Source: Devosia sp. (GTDB lineage: Bacteria > Pseudomonadota > Alphaproteobacteria > Rhizobiales > Devosiaceae). Taken from it: DNA of 64,000 nt. The translations under genes were made by a program, and so were the position numbers. A model generated the notes under the pieces. It was not told the origin of the DNA and searched no databases. It saw only the letters and a list, made by a program, of their open reading frames with translations. How positions within the stretch are numbered: position 1 is the stretch's first letter; the number at the start of each line of letters is the position of its first letter. Where the stretch lies: assembly GCF_025809055.1 (NCBI RefSeq), contig NZ_CP075529.1, forward strand, positions 186,001 through 250,000. The letters are read 5' to 3'. Positions 42,396-51,875 of the stretch are shown here, one piece after another.

Positions 42396-43393
42396 AGGTC
42401 CTTCGCCGTCATCTGGTGTGCCATGGATATGGCGGCCTCAAAGCTCGATGTCGAGGCCTTGCCGGTTCCGGCCAGGTCGAATGCCGTGCCGTGGTCGGGC
42501 GAGGTGCGTACGATCGGCAGGCCCAGCGTGACATTGACCCCGGAGTCGAAAGCCACGGTCTTGATCGGGATCAGCGCCTGGTCGTGATACATGGCCAGAA
42601 CCGCATCATATTGCCGCCAGTGCGGCGGGTAGAACAGCGTGTCGCCGGGCAGGGGACCCATGGCCTCGATACCCTCAGCCCGCGCATCGGCAATGGCGGG
42701 TCCAATGACCTCCACGTCCTCGCGACCGATCGTGCCGCCTTCCCCGGCATGGGGATTGAGCCCCGCCACGGCAATGCGCGGCATGCCGATGCCAAAGCGC
42801 TGGCGCAGGTCGTGCGCCATGATCCGCAGCGTGTCGAGGATCAGCCTGCGGCTGATCAGCCCCGGCACGTCGCGCAGCGGCACATGAATGGTCAGCGGCA
42901 CGGCGCGAAGATCGTCATGCGCCAGCATCATCACCGGCAGCCGTGCCGGGCCGGAACCGGCGCAGAGATCGGCCAGGAACTCGGTATGGCCGGGATGCCG
43001 GAAACCGGCGGAATAGAGCGCACCTTTGTGGATTGGAGCAGTGACCACGCCCCGGCTCTTGCCGGTCAGCACCGAGGCCACCGCGGCCTCGATGGCGCCG
43101 ATGACCACGCGCGCCGAGAGCGGACTGGTCTGCCCCGGATGATCCGGCACCAGGCCCTCGATACTGCGCACGGGCAGGGCGCTGGCGAATGCGTCAGGGG
43201 CGCCGGCTTCATCCGTCTCCACCACGGCGATGTCGAGCCCCAGCCGCTGAGCCCGGCTGGCGAGAAAGTCGCGGTGCCCGAAAACGATGAAGGGCGGGAG
43301 CTTCAGCGCGGCGCGGCGCGCGAAAACGGAGAGGATGAGGTCAGGGCCGATCCCCGCCGGCTCTCCCATGGTCACGGCCAATGGCTTGGTCAT
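42392..43393 (-). CDS. pdxA: 4-hydroxythreonine-4-phosphate dehydrogenase
   Basis: Pyridoxal phosphate synthesis enzyme. The 333-residue protein begins PLAVTMGEPAGIGPDL, has the metal-binding FRHPGHTEFLADL, NPHAGEGGTIGREDV and the conserved end VNVTLGLPIVRTSPDHGTAFD. The ATG at 43393 gives the standard N-terminus. Co-directional between surA and rsmA, coupled to rsmA. Confidence 0.97.
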   Translation of the reverse strand: MTKPLAVTMGEPAGIGPDLILSVFARRAALKLPPFIVFGHRDFLASRAQRLGLDIAVVETDEAGAPDAFASALPVRSIEGLVPDHPGQTSPLSARVVIGAIEAAVASVLTGKSRGVVTAPIHKGALYSAGFRHPGHTEFLADLCAGSGPARLPVMMLAHDDLRAVPLTIHVPLRDVPGLISRRLILDTLRIMAHDLRQRFGIGMPRIAVAGLNPHAGEGGTIGREDVEVIGPAIADARAEGIEAMGPLPGDTLFYPPHWRQYDAVLAMYHDQALIPIKTVAFDSGVNVTLGLPIVRTSPDHGTAFDLAGTGKASTSSFEAAISMAHQMTAKDL

Positions 43394-43468
43394 CTTCGCC
43401 CCCGAATGTGAAGAGCCGCGCCTCTTGGGCGCGGCTCGCAATGGCTTGGCGCTGGCACCAGCGTCAGA

Positions 43469-44356
43469 TCAGTTGAAGATGATCTTGGCGCTGCTGCGCA
43501 GGCGGGCCAGCAGGGCGTCGGCTTCGCGTTTCACGGCATCGCCACCGCTGGCTTCGCGGATTTCGTCCTTCACGAAAGTCAGGTCCTGCGCCTGCACCTT
43601 TTCACACACGGCGAGCATGGAAACCCCGTTCTCGACGACGCGCGGCTTGGTGATGCCGCCCACATTGAGCCCGGCCAGTTCCTTGGCGATTGCATCGGGA
43701 ACCTGGGTGGCGTGGCGGCGGCCCACATCGACGACTGCCGCGTCGGTAAAGGCCAGCGACAGTTCAACGGCGCTGTCGCAGCCGGCAAAGCTGGAGCGGT
43801 AGCGATTGGCCTGGCCCTGGCGGCCGCTGCCCACGAAGATGATTTCCTTGAGGATATAGTCGAAGTTCTGATAGGCGGCGACCTGCTGGGCGGCCTGCTG
43901 GTCGAGTTCGAGCTCGGAGATCTGGGCGCTCGAGGCCACGGTCTGCTGCACCACGCTGTTCCAGGCAATGGCTGCGCGCAGCCGGACCTTGAGCGTGTCG
44001 ATATTGACGCCCTGCTGGGTCAGCATCTGTTCGAGCCGGTCCCGGCTCACCTTGACGTTGCGTGCCACCTGCAGGAAGGCCTCGTCCACCTGCGAATTGG
44101 AAACGCTGATGCCAAGGCGGCTGGCTTCCTGCAGCTGGATGGCCTCGTTGATCAGCTGCTCCATGGCGCCGTTGCGCCCGGTGCTGTTGCCTTCCAGCCG
44201 GAACAGGCGCAGGCGCTGGTCGATCTGCACGTCGCTGATCGCCTCGCCATTGACGGTCACCACCGTGGCGGCGAATGCCGGCAGCGCTGCGGTCAGCGCC
44301 AGCGTCAGTCCGAGAACCAGGGCGCCGACAGCGCGCCGAAAATCAGCAAAGGTCAT
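43469..44356 (-). CDS. surA: SurA-like periplasmic chaperone / peptidyl-prolyl isomerase
   Basis: A 295-residue protein with a signal peptide (about 1-29, AFA-A). The SurA N-terminal domain is visible (VTVNGEAISDVQIDQRLRLFRLEG, then LINEAIQLQEASRLGISVS). One parvulin-like region follows, but it is poorly conserved and looks reduced to a degenerate domain, as in other alphaproteobacterial SurA proteins. It chaperones outer-membrane beta-barrels. Position between lptG and pdxA supports the name. Its usual neighbour lptD is missing. Confidence 0.82.
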   Translation of the reverse strand: MTFADFRRAVGALVLGLTLALTAALPAFAATVVTVNGEAISDVQIDQRLRLFRLEGNSTGRNGAMEQLINEAIQLQEASRLGISVSNSQVDEAFLQVARNVKVSRDRLEQMLTQQGVNIDTLKVRLRAAIAWNSVVQQTVASSAQISELELDQQAAQQVAAYQNFDYILKEIIFVGSGRQGQANRYRSSFAGCDSAVELSLAFTDAAVVDVGRRHATQVPDAIAKELAGLNVGGITKPRVVENGVSMLAVCEKVQAQDLTFVKDEIREASGGDAVKREADALLARLRSSAKIIFN

Positions 44357-44469
44357 GATAGTTTCCGCTCGTTCCTGAGAACGCCTTCAATGCGGCGTCC
44401 GTCCCTCGGTGTCAATTGCCGCACGAATACGGCCAAAATCGGTGTGGCGCGGGCCATCGGGCCCGGTCA

Positions 44470-45540
44470 TCACGTCCATCCATCTTCCTTGTACAACAGC
44501 ACGGACAGGCCCGCCACTATCGCGACCAGTGCCGGGCCCACGGCCGCAAAGGTCGGGTTGAGCACGCCGGACGTGCCCGCCCGGTCTGCCATTTCCGTGA
44601 TGATGAACACCAGAAACCCCAGCACGATGCCATAGAGCACCGAGGGCCCGAGTTGCGTATTGCGGCTATAGCCCGCGGTGAAGGCGAAGGCGATGAACAG
44701 CGAGCCGGTCAGCACCAGCGGCAATGCCAGAAGTTTGATCAGCCGCATGCTGGCCGCGGCCAAGATGTCGGGGTCTTCGACGCCCTCGGCCAATAGGGCC
44801 GAAAGCTCGAAGAACGTCATGTCCTCGGTCGAGGCAAGTTTCAGGCTGATCTCGGCGGCGGTGGAGCTAGTGGGAATGCGGTAGTCGCTGACGACAGTCG
44901 CCGGCCCGTCCGAACGCTGGATCGCGGCGACCGGAAACACCCAGTTCCCGCCTTCGAGCGTGGCGGTCGTTGCTTCCAGCCGGGGGATGTTGCTCTCGCC
45001 CAGCGGAAAGACCTGCACATTCTGCAATTCCTGCCCGCCATTGACCATGGCGAGCGCCATCAGCACGTAGTTGGCATCGCCGCTGCGCTGTTCCAGCCAG
45101 ACTTCGCCCGTCGGTGTCGCCTGCGATGTCTGGCCGGGCGGCGTCGGGCTGAGTTGCCGGTTGATCTGGGTACTGACTGTCTCGGCCCCGAGCGCGATGG
45201 CGAAACTGGCCAGCACCAGCGCGATGGTGGGCGCGCGGATGATCTTCCAGATGGAAATGCCCGTCGCCTTGATCACCGTCAATTCGCGGCGCAGCTTGAG
45301 ATCGACAATACCCAGAATGGCCCCGAGCAGCACCGTCACCGGCAGGGTCTTGATGGTCCAACGCACTGCGCTCATCGCCACCATCACGATAGCCATGAAG
45401 GTGCCGTTCTCGCGCGACACCACGGTGAAGCGCCAGGTGTCGAGCGACTCCACCAGCGCGATGATGCCGTAGAAGATGAATACGGTGGCGCCGATGCGCG
45501 AGGCCAGCCGGGCCAGTACCAGTCGGTCGATACGGGTCAT
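44470..45540 (-). CDS. lptG: LPS export permease LptG
   Basis: A 356-residue YjgP/YjgQ permease with three N-terminal and three C-terminal membrane helices around a periplasmic beta-jellyroll. DRLVLARLASRIGATVFIFYGI and RRELTVIKATGISIWKIIRAP are hallmark segments. Works with LptF and LptB2 to extract lipopolysaccharide from the inner membrane. Its start overlaps the lptF stop by 4 bp. Downstream comes surA after 113 bp, with no lptD. Confidence 0.93.
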   Translation of the reverse strand: MTRIDRLVLARLASRIGATVFIFYGIIALVESLDTWRFTVVSRENGTFMAIVMVAMSAVRWTIKTLPVTVLLGAILGIVDLKLRRELTVIKATGISIWKIIRAPTIALVLASFAIALGAETVSTQINRQLSPTPPGQTSQATPTGEVWLEQRSGDANYVLMALAMVNGGQELQNVQVFPLGESNIPRLEATTATLEGGNWVFPVAAIQRSDGPATVVSDYRIPTSSTAAEISLKLASTEDMTFFELSALLAEGVEDPDILAAASMRLIKLLALPLVLTGSLFIAFAFTAGYSRNTQLGPSVLYGIVLGFLVFIITEMADRAGTSGVLNPTFAAVGPALVAIVAGLSVLLYKEDGWT

Positions 45541-46613
45541 GCCGGCACCGCCTCTTCGGGAATGGGTCTGCGCGGCCAGAGACGCATCGCCAGCACACCG
45601 CCCGATCCGATGATGAGCAGCACGGAGCCCGTCGCGACCCCCAGGGGACTATACGAACCGATGCCCCGCTCGGCGAAGGCGACCAGGAGGACGATGGCCT
45701 CGAGCGGCAGCCGGAAGCGGGCGCGCCGGCCGCTGGGAAAAGCCGCGAGTGCCAGGACGAACATGCAGATGCCGATCACCCGCACGGCCTCGGCATTCCG
45801 GGTCGTCAGGCGCTGCACCACCGATTCCCGCCACTTCCCTGATTCCATCGTCTCGGCGACGATGTCGAAGGAGTTCATCTGCCCGAGACGGTCGGCAACC
45901 GCGACCTGCTGGGCCAGGCTTTCGACGCTCAGATTATAGCGGGAGAACCGCACCTCCGAATAAGCCCCGTCCTTGTCCTCGGATTGGATGACACCATTGC
46001 GCAGCTCCAGCAGATACTTGTCGCCATCGGCCAGCACGCGGGCGCTTTCGGCGACATAGGTCCGGCGCTGGTTCTCGACCCGCCGGTCGTCGGCAAAGAA
46101 ATTGACGATCTCGCCGTCCATTTCGCGCCCGCCGATCAGCAGCACCACATTGGGCGTCACCTGGGTGAAGCGGTTGGGACGCAGGGTCGAACTGACCAGG
46201 TCCGCGGCCACGCTTTCATTCAGCAAGTTGAGTTGTCGCTTTGCCATCGGCTCCACGAAATTGGACAGGAACAGCACGAATACCGCAGCCAATACTGCCA
46301 CCAGCGCCGTGGCCCGCCAGATGGCGCCAATGCCCCCGCTGGTGTGGATGATGTGCAGTTCATGGCTGGTCTGCAGCGCCGACAGCGCCCGCGCCAGTCC
46401 GATGCCGACGCAGATGTAGAAGAAGGAGATAGCCAGCTCCGGCATGGCGTAGAGGGCCTGAATGGCCAAGGTATCAAAACCCTGGCCCTTGACCGACACG
46501 ATGTCGAAAGCGCGCAGGCAGTTCACCAGCCACAGCAGCAGGCAGACGATGGCAAACAGGGCCAGCGCGTCGATGGCAAAGAGCCGCGTCAGGTAGAGGG
46601 TGAGCTTCTTCAT
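45537..46613 (-). CDS. lptF: LPS export permease LptF
   Basis: A 358-residue YjgP/YjgQ permease, partner of LptG. It begins KKLTLYLTRLFAIDALALFA and has ELHIIHTSGGIGAIWRATALVA, then three C-terminal helices. First gene of the leftward lptF-lptG-surA-pdxA-rsmA run. Divergent from holC, 165 bp apart; many relatives have pepA in this gap, absent here. Confidence 0.93.
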   Translation of the reverse strand: MKKLTLYLTRLFAIDALALFAIVCLLLWLVNCLRAFDIVSVKGQGFDTLAIQALYAMPELAISFFYICVGIGLARALSALQTSHELHIIHTSGGIGAIWRATALVAVLAAVFVLFLSNFVEPMAKRQLNLLNESVAADLVSSTLRPNRFTQVTPNVVLLIGGREMDGEIVNFFADDRRVENQRRTYVAESARVLADGDKYLLELRNGVIQSEDKDGAYSEVRFSRYNLSVESLAQQVAVADRLGQMNSFDIVAETMESGKWRESVVQRLTTRNAEAVRVIGICMFVLALAAFPSGRRARFRLPLEAIVLLVAFAERGIGSYSPLGVATGSVLLIIGSGGVLAMRLWPRRPIPEEAVPA

Positions 46614-46778
46614 GCAGGCGGCGGGGCGTCCGTTCGGATGTGGCGCGAGTCGGCGCAGACCTTGCTGGTTTTCGCCGTCGTGGGCAAGATCGCGTCAAAC
46701 CGCGGCCAAACAAAGTCGCATCCTCGACATGCGCTGGGCCATATGGAGAATCCATGAGCCTGACGCTATGGTCCGCGC

Positions 46779-47225
46779 ATGGCTGAGATCTTGTTCTATC
46801 ATCTGGAAGCGCGCCCGCTGGAAGCTGTGGTGCCGCAATTGCTTGAAAAGACCCTGGAGCGCGGCTGGCGGGCCGTGGTCGAGGTGGGATCGAGCGAACG
46901 CGCCGAAGCGCTCGATGCCCATCTCTGGACCTTTCGCGACGATGCCTTTCTGCCCCATGGCCTGGCGGGAGAAGAGCATGAGGCCAGCCAGCCCATCCTG
47001 CTCACCACCGGCACCGACAATCCCAACGGTGCCAATGTGCGTTTCTTCGTCGATCGCGCCGTGCCGCAGGACGCCGGCACCTATGAACGCCTCGTCTATC
47101 TGTTTTCCGGGCACGATCCCGACGCGCTGGCCGAGGCCCGCCTCGCCTGGAAGGCCCTGCGCGACGGCAATGCCGTGACCTACTGGCAGCAGGAAGGCGA
47201 CGGCCGCTGGGTGAAAAAGGCATGA
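46779..47225 (+). CDS. holC: DNA polymerase III subunit chi
   Basis: A 148-residue clamp-loader accessory that links the holoenzyme to SSB. The pattern ILFYHLEARPLEAVVPQLLEKTLERGW, LDAHLWTFRDDAFLPHGL and PILLTTGTDNPNGANVRFFVD is typical of alphaproteobacterial HolC. Its stop overlaps the yitT start as ATGA. Confidence 0.94.
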   Translation: MAEILFYHLEARPLEAVVPQLLEKTLERGWRAVVEVGSSERAEALDAHLWTFRDDAFLPHGLAGEEHEASQPILLTTGTDNPNGANVRFFVDRAVPQDAGTYERLVYLFSGHDPDALAEARLAWKALRDGNAVTYWQQEGDGRWVKKA

Positions 47226-47839
47226 CGCCGGACCTTACCTCCCCCAGCCACCATCGCTGGTACGAAGACATTTTCGCGATTTTCATCGGCACGACGCTGG
47301 TGTCGCTGGGCATCGCCTTCTATGCCGAAGCGCAGCTGACCACCGGCTCCAGCGCCGGTCTCGCCCTGCTGCTGCAATATGTGACGGGCATTCCCTTCGG
47401 CTGGCTGTTCTTTGCCATCAACCTGCCGTTTTACGGCCTGGCCTTCATGCGCATGGGCTGGCCCTTTGCGGTCAAGACCATCGCCAGCGTTGCCATCGTG
47501 TCCTACTTCAGCGGCCAGTTCCCCGGCTGGATCGGCATTGATCGCATCGATCCGCTCTTTGCCTCGCTTGTGGGCGGGGGCCTGATGGGCCTGGGCATCC
47601 TGTCCCTGTTCCGTCACAAGGCCAGCGTTGGCGGCATCAATATCCTGGCGCTCTATCTCCAGGACAATTTCGGCATCCGCGCCGGCTATTTCCAGCTTGG
47701 GGTCGATGCCGTCATCCTGGTCGCGGCCTTCTTCATCCTGCCCTTCGATCGGGTGATCTATTCGATCCTGGGGGCGCTTGTGCTCAACATGATCATCGCC
47801 CTCAACCATCGTCCAGGGCGATATGTCGGGTTCAGCTGA
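47222..47839 (+). CDS. YitT family membrane protein
   Basis: A 205-residue protein with five or six hydrophobic segments: IFAIFIGTTLVSLGIAFYAEA, TGSSAGLALLLQYVTG and HKASVGGINILALYLQDNFG resemble the YitT/DUF161 transporter-like family. The C-terminal DUF2179 domain of Gram-positive members is absent. Substrate unknown. Translationally coupled to holC. Its 3' end nearly touches the convergent DUF4344 gene. Confidence 0.85.
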   Translation: MTPDLTSPSHHRWYEDIFAIFIGTTLVSLGIAFYAEAQLTTGSSAGLALLLQYVTGIPFGWLFFAINLPFYGLAFMRMGWPFAVKTIASVAIVSYFSGQFPGWIGIDRIDPLFASLVGGGLMGLGILSLFRHKASVGGINILALYLQDNFGIRAGYFQLGVDAVILVAAFFILPFDRVIYSILGALVLNMIIALNHRPGRYVGFS

Positions 47840-47842
47840 AGC

Positions 47843-48649
47843 CTATTCCCGCAGGTCGGCCGCATAGAGATCGATAAAATCCTGCATCAGCTCGTAGCAG
47901 AAGATGATCTCGATGGTGTTGGGGTCATAGAAGGCATTGGCCTCGTCGCAGCGCCGGGCGGTGAAGGTCACCGGATTTTTCAGGCGATAGCCGTGCCGCA
48001 GGTGGTCGGCCACCTTGTCGAAGACGCCGCTGGCCCGAAAGGCGCGCTCTGCCAGCCGCAGCCGCCGCCCGCCATCGCGATAGGTCACATTGACCTCGGT
48101 GCCGCCATTGGCCCCCGCCACCTTGTCGGCGAGCAGAGAGGCCAGGCTCCGGTCCACCAGGTCATAATCCCAGCGGCATGAATCCTGGCGCTCGCGCGGG
48201 ATCTGGTGGAAGGTGGCCATCTCGCGGAAGGCGGCGCCATTGCTGCCGACCATGAGACACAGGATCTGCATGGCCCTTTCCTTGTCGAGGCTGTAGCCGT
48301 CCGAATAATCTTCTTCATAGGTGCCGCTGCCATAGGCCACCCCCGAAAGCAGCCAGCCCTTGATCGACCGCTCCAGCGTGTCATAGGCATCCGGCGTGCC
48401 CTCGCTGATCAGCGTCCAGGTCGCGTAATTGTCGGCGGCGTCTTCCTCATAGCCGAGAACCGGCAGGCCCAATTGGTCGATCAGCACATGGCCGACTTCG
48501 TGATAGAGCACGAACAGGCTGTTGCTCTCGGCAAAGCGCAGGATATCGGCGCGCTCCGCCTTGCTGAAGCTGGAGAGGTCCTGCGCTTGCGCCGGCGCTG
48601 CGAGCATCATCGCCTGAACGGCGAAAACCAGGGCAGTAAGCAGACGCAT
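47843..48649 (-). CDS. DUF4344 exported metallopeptidase-like protein
   Basis: A 268-residue protein with a signal peptide (about 1-22, AQA-Q). A zinc-binding HEVGH is at 50-54 and the acidic EEDAAD at 68-73 could supply the third ligand, the usual pattern of DUF4344 putative metallopeptidases. CRWDYDLVDRS and the final CYELMQDFIDLYA are conserved. Probably periplasmic; no substrate known. Stands alone. Confidence 0.85.
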   Translation of the reverse strand: MRLLTALVFAVQAMMLAAPAQAQDLSSFSKAERADILRFAESNSLFVLYHEVGHVLIDQLGLPVLGYEEDAADNYATWTLISEGTPDAYDTLERSIKGWLLSGVAYGSGTYEEDYSDGYSLDKERAMQILCLMVGSNGAAFREMATFHQIPRERQDSCRWDYDLVDRSLASLLADKVAGANGGTEVNVTYRDGGRRLRLAERAFRASGVFDKVADHLRHGYRLKNPVTFTARRCDEANAFYDPNTIEIIFCYELMQDFIDLYAADLRE

Positions 48650-48703
48650 GGACTAGTCTCCGGTCTTGGGAAGCATCATCAAGAGGGTAAGGTCACGGAC
48701 CTG

Positions 48704-49156
48704 TCAACGCGCGTCCCCGGGTTTGGTGAAGGCGCCCGGTTCCCAGCCGGGCGGCGCCATCTCGAAGCCGGAAAAATCGAAACCCGGCGCCACGGTGCAG
48801 CCCACCAGTGTCCAGTCCCCGGTGCTGCGCGCCGACTGCCAGATACCCTTTGGCACCACAAATTGCGGACGCTGCCCCGCGCCCAAGTCCGGGCCCAGCT
48901 GGCAGGTGTCGAGGCTCACCCCATCGGACACGCGCAGGTCAAGCGGCGCCCCCGAATAGAAATGCCAGACCTCCACCGCATCGACCCGATGCCAGTGCGA
49001 TTGATCTCCGGATTCCAGGAGATAATAGATCGCCGTGGACTGCGCACGCCCCGCGCCATTGGCTTCATCCTTGAAGGTTTGCACGAACCAGCCGCCTTCC
49101 GGGTGGCGCTCCATGCCCAGGGTAAAGATGATGTCCTTGGCGGTGAGCCGGGTCAT
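48704..49156 (-). CDS. Cupin family protein (DUF985)
   Basis: A 150-residue single-domain cupin_5/DUF985 protein: ERHPEGGWFVQTFKD, STAIYYLLESGDQSHWHRVDAVEVWHFYSG with the likely metal or ligand residues (H55, H57, E62, H65), and the C-terminal CTVAPGFDFSGFEMA. Function unknown. Its ATG overlaps the ABC-F stop by 4 bp, so the two are coupled. Confidence 0.9.
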   Translation of the reverse strand: MTRLTAKDIIFTLGMERHPEGGWFVQTFKDEANGAGRAQSTAIYYLLESGDQSHWHRVDAVEVWHFYSGAPLDLRVSDGVSLDTCQLGPDLGAGQRPQFVVPKGIWQSARSTGDWTLVGCTVAPGFDFSGFEMAPPGWEPGAFTKPGDAR

Positions 49157-51021
49157 GCACGCTCCGCGGTTTCGAGCTCGGCGCTCAGCGCCAGCCAGTT
49201 TTCTTCGGTGGTCGACAGGTCGGCGCTGTAGCGCGCCTTGTCCTTGCCCAACGCAATCACGCGCTCGGGCGATCCGTTGTAAACTTTGGGATCGGCCAGC
49301 TGCGCCTCGATTTTCTCGATTTCCCCGTTCAAACGGGCCATTCTGGTTTCCGCATCCTTAATGGAGGCCTTGAGCGGCGCCAGTTCGGCCCGCCGGGCCG
49401 CCGCCTCCTGCTTGGAAAGCTTGCGCGCGCCGGTGCCGCCACCGCTGCCCTTGCCATCCTTGCTCGACGTGATGCTGCGCTGGTAGCTGTCGAGATCCTC
49501 GTCCAGTTCGCGGATCGTGCCGCCCTCGGCGATCCACAGCGTGTCGCAGGTCGCTTCGATCAGGTGCCGGTCGTGGCTGATGATCAGTACCGCGCCCTCA
49601 TATTCGTTGAGGGCGTGAACCAGCGCGTCGCGGCTATCGATGTCGAGATGGTTGGTCGGTTCGTCCAGGATCATCATCGAGGGGCCCGAAAAGGTGATGA
49701 GCCCCATCAGAAGCCGCGCCCGCTCGCCGCCGGAGAGGTTCTTCGCCTTGGTGTCCATGCGGCTGGTGGTCAGCCCCATCTGGGCCAGCCGGCTCCGGCG
49801 CTTGGCCTCGTTGTCCATCGGCATCAGCGAGGCGACGTGTTCCAGCGGCGTCTGCTCGGGCACCAGCTTGTCCATCTGGTGCTGGGCGAAATGGGCAATG
49901 TCGAGCTTCTTGTTGATCCGCATCGTGCCATCGATGGCCGGAATGTCGCCGGCCAGCAGTTTGGCGAAAGTCGATTTGCCATTGCCGTTGACGCCGATCA
50001 GCGCAATGCGGGCATCGGGGTCGATGCGCTGGGTGACATGGCGCAGGATGACCTTGTCGCCATAGCCGGTGGAAACACCGTCCAGCGTGATCATCGGCGT
50101 CGGCAGCTCGACCTTGGGCTGCTGGAAGCGGAACGGGGCGGAATGCTCGTCGAACATGGCCGCGGGCGGGCGAAGCTTTTCGATCATCTTCACGCGCGCC
50201 TGCGCCTGCTTGGCCTTGCTGGCCTTGGCCTTGAAGCGGTCCACGAACTTCTGCAGATGCGCGATCTGGTCCAGCGTCTTTTCGCGGCTCTTGTTGTTGA
50301 GCTCCATCTGCATCCGGCGGGTTTCTTCAAACGTGTCGTAATTGCCCTTGTAAAAGGTCAGCTTGCGATGCTCGAGATGCACGATGGAATTGACCGCCTT
50401 GTTGAGCAGGTCGCGATCATGGCTGATGAGAAAGACCGTATAGGGGTAGGTGGCCAGGTACTTTTCCAGCCACAGCGTGCCTTCGAGGTCGAGATAGTTG
50501 GTCGGCTCGTCCAGCAGCAGCAGGTCCGGCTGGCTGAACAGCACCGCCGCCAGCGCCACGCGCATCCGCCAGCCACCGGACAATTCGCGCGTCGGCCCGT
50601 TCTGCCGGTCCTGCTCGAAGCCGAGCCCCTTGAGGATCGCCGAGGCCCGCGCTTCGGCGGTGTGGGCATCGATATCGGCCAGGCGCGTATAGATTTCCCC
50701 GATCCGGTCCGGATCGGTCGCCGTCTCTGCCTCGGCCATCAGCGCCGTACGTTCCTTGTCGGCGGCCAGAACCACGTCGAGCACGGACTCATCCCCGGCC
50801 GGGGCTTCCTGCGCCACGGCCCCGATCCGCGCCTTGCGGTTGACGTCCGTCGAGCCTGCGTCCGCAGCCAGATGCCCCTGGATCAGATGGAACAGCGTGG
50901 TCTTGCCAGTGCCGTTCTTGCCGACGAAGCCGGCCTTGGTGCCATCGGGCAGCGTCAGGTTGGCGTCTTCGAGCAGCACGCGGCCCTGGATGCGATAGGT
51001 GAGGTTATTGATGGTCAACAT
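49153..51021 (-). CDS. ABC-F family ATPase (YheS/Uup-like)
   Basis: A 622-residue soluble protein with two ABC cassettes and no membrane domain. Cassette 1: GKNGTGKTT, LSGGWRMRVALA, LLLDEPTNYLDL. Cassette 2: GVNGNGKST, LSGGERARLLM, LDEPTNHLDI. The linker (RMQMELNNKSREKTLDQIAHL) and C-terminal coiled coil are typical of ABC-F translation factors that act at the ribosomal E site. The start MLTINNLTYR at 51021 is the natural one. Overlaps the DUF985 gene. Confidence 0.94.
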   Translation of the reverse strand: MLTINNLTYRIQGRVLLEDANLTLPDGTKAGFVGKNGTGKTTLFHLIQGHLAADAGSTDVNRKARIGAVAQEAPAGDESVLDVVLAADKERTALMAEAETATDPDRIGEIYTRLADIDAHTAEARASAILKGLGFEQDRQNGPTRELSGGWRMRVALAAVLFSQPDLLLLDEPTNYLDLEGTLWLEKYLATYPYTVFLISHDRDLLNKAVNSIVHLEHRKLTFYKGNYDTFEETRRMQMELNNKSREKTLDQIAHLQKFVDRFKAKASKAKQAQARVKMIEKLRPPAAMFDEHSAPFRFQQPKVELPTPMITLDGVSTGYGDKVILRHVTQRIDPDARIALIGVNGNGKSTFAKLLAGDIPAIDGTMRINKKLDIAHFAQHQMDKLVPEQTPLEHVASLMPMDNEAKRRSRLAQMGLTTSRMDTKAKNLSGGERARLLMGLITFSGPSMMILDEPTNHLDIDSRDALVHALNEYEGAVLIISHDRHLIEATCDTLWIAEGGTIRELDEDLDSYQRSITSSKDGKGSGGGTGARKLSKQEAAARRAELAPLKASIKDAETRMARLNGEIEKIEAQLADPKVYNGSPERVIALGKDKARYSADLSTTEENWLALSAELETAERA

Positions 51022-51219
51022 GGCGAAAGGCACGATCCGGAAATGGCGTGTCGGCAGGCGAAAGCGCTGGCAGGCAGCGGAGCCGCGACATCTGGTGCTG
51101 GCTGGATACGGTTATCCCGCGGCTTAGGCAACCGCCGGACACGCTATCGCCGAATTTGCCGCGCATCCAAGTGATGGGGCGGGTGTTTTGAACGCAAAAC
51201 CATTTCGACAGGAAAACCC

Positions 51220-51639
51220 ATGTCTGCCAATCGCATCGCCGCCATCGCACTTGCAGCAACGGCCCTGGCCCTGCCGGCTCTGGCCCAGGACAAGTCCCCC
51301 GAAAAATCCAAGGACGCACCCGCGCCGGCAGAGACAATGCCCCTGCGGGACCTCGACGCCACCCGCATCAATCCCAATCAGATCACCATCGAATTCGAAT
51401 ATGACGGCGGCGCCTGCGAGGAGGTTGGTCCCGCAGAAGTCGGTGAACTGGTCGATGGCACGCTGGCCGTGACCTTCCCGACCATTTCCACCGCCGAAGT
51501 CTGCACCATGCAGGTGGTGGAAATCGAAGTCGAACAGACCATCCAGGCCGAGCACATCATCTCGCTCATCGACGTAACCCTCACTCGCCCCGACGGCTCG
51601 GTTCTGGCCACCGGATCAACCGACGTCGACGCGGACTGA
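51220..51639 (+). CDS. Small exported protein of unknown function
   Basis: A 139-residue protein with a signal peptide (about 1-22, ALA-Q), a short Lys/Pro/Ala linker and an acidic beta-rich domain (ITIEFEYDGGACEEVGP, then EVCTMQVVEIEVEQ) with two cysteines that may bridge. Unrecognised. Its start is 198 bp from the divergent ABC-F gene. A family B repeat follows it. Confidence 0.65.
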   Translation: MSANRIAAIALAATALALPALAQDKSPEKSKDAPAPAETMPLRDLDATRINPNQITIEFEYDGGACEEVGPAEVGELVDGTLAVTFPTISTAEVCTMQVVEIEVEQTIQAEHIISLIDVTLTRPDGSVLATGSTDVDAD

Positions 51640-51687
51640 TCACAGCAGTCCCCAAACGCGCCCGGATGACACAACAAGCACCGGACT

Positions 51688-51753
51688 CTACCTCCCCCTC
51701 GATGGGGGAGGTAGCGCAGCTTGGCCAACGGCCTAGCAAAGCTAGGTGGGGGT
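51688..51753. repeat. Family B-related palindromic repeat
   Basis: CTACCTCCCCCTCGATGGGG, then GAGGTAGCGCAGC, and a second hairpin TTGGCCAACGGCC, ending CTAGCAAAGCTAGGTGGGGG. CTACCTCCCCC-TCGA-TGGGGGAGGTAG is a near-perfect 11-bp hairpin. Lies in the 5' region of ndk. Confidence 0.75.
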
Positions 51754-51875
51754 GCTCTGAGGGGCGCCCACCCGCACCAGCAACATACAACCCCTGCCAA
51801 AGCCCCGTCTTGCGCGCGACACAAGCTCCCGCTAAAAGGCGCCACCTTTCCCAAGAAAAACTAGGACTGACCGCC

